From Bemisia tabaci (taxonomy: Eukaryota > Arthropoda > Insecta > Hemiptera > Aleyrodidae), in NCBI RefSeq assembly GCF_918797505.1, contig NC_092801.1, forward strand, positions 24,830,477 to 24,894,476: a stretch of 64,000 bases of DNA, written 5' to 3'. The translations under genes were made by a program, and so were the position numbers. Of the stretch, positions 63,723-64,000 are shown piece by piece. Positions within the stretch are counted from its first letter, which is position 1. Every line of letters begins with the position of its first letter. A model generated the notes under the pieces. It searched no databases. It was not told the origin of the DNA and saw only the letters and a list, made by a program, of their open reading frames with translations.

Positions 63723-64000
63723 ATCATGTTCACTTCCACAAGAGTAAGAGCAATTCACAGCACTAATAAGTCCCATTTTGAGGCTTTTTTTTATAGCTTC
63801 TTGACCGATGAATGTGACTGCGTCATCCTCCGCTTGCAGAGCATAAACTTAGCTCTTTCTTGGTTCAATACTTAGTAGCATTATTAATCTTGATTTATTC
63901 TTGTCATTAGTCAACAAAATTTCCTGACCAACTGTTATGGAGGTTTCCGCTGTAAACAAAATGTCTGCTTATTTTATGGTATCACATCTAAGGAACCTAC

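Overview
The window is eukaryotic, AT-rich nuclear DNA with two intron-rich protein genes, both on the minus strand, in a dense bed of short transposable elements. There is no bacterial gene density, no operon and no CRISPR array. The MITE-rich texture and the style of the cysteine peptidase suggest an insect, probably a sap-feeding hemipteran. A whitefly such as Bemisia tabaci would fit, but that is a low-confidence inference.

Gene A (coding 35521 down to 11436) can be assembled completely from nine exons. Their GT/AG splice sites and phases (1,0,1,0,1,0,1,0) join into one 520-codon frame. The predicted protein is unusual. In order it has a signal peptide, a secreted six-cysteine domain with the spacing of a CSalpha-beta defensin, a cathepsin propeptide (I29 inhibitor with the ERFNIN motif), a long basic KG/RS-rich linker, and a papain-family (C1A) peptidase with Cys, His and Asn in place. 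The conserved oxyanion-hole Gln is Leu in this copy.

Gene B (63074 down to 44542) is a tandem paralogue, about 74% identical by eye over the shared 195 residues. Its last five exons are inside the window. The exons for the signal peptide, defensin-like domain and propeptide should lie beyond the right edge. Gene B keeps the oxyanion Gln. Introns and 3' flanks of A and B also align (A from about 6.3 kb, B from about 40.2 kb), so a whole block was duplicated. Comparing the two copies shows which transposon insertions came before and after the duplication.

Layout: 1-6.3 kb, repeats only; 6.3-11.4 kb, 3' flank of gene A; 11.4-35.5 kb, gene A; 35.5-40.2 kb, spacer with MITEs; 40.2-44.5 kb, 3' flank of gene B; 44.5 kb to the right end, gene B, whose intron 6 has grown to 10.3 kb. 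Recognisable elements include a palindromic mariner derivative with DD34D transposase remnants, RTE-like reverse transcriptase tails, tRNA-derived SINE-like copies, a hAT-type MITE with an 8-bp target duplication, at least 15 copies or halves of a 250-bp TIR element beginning CTGCCGTGCTAAGG, and several nested insertions.
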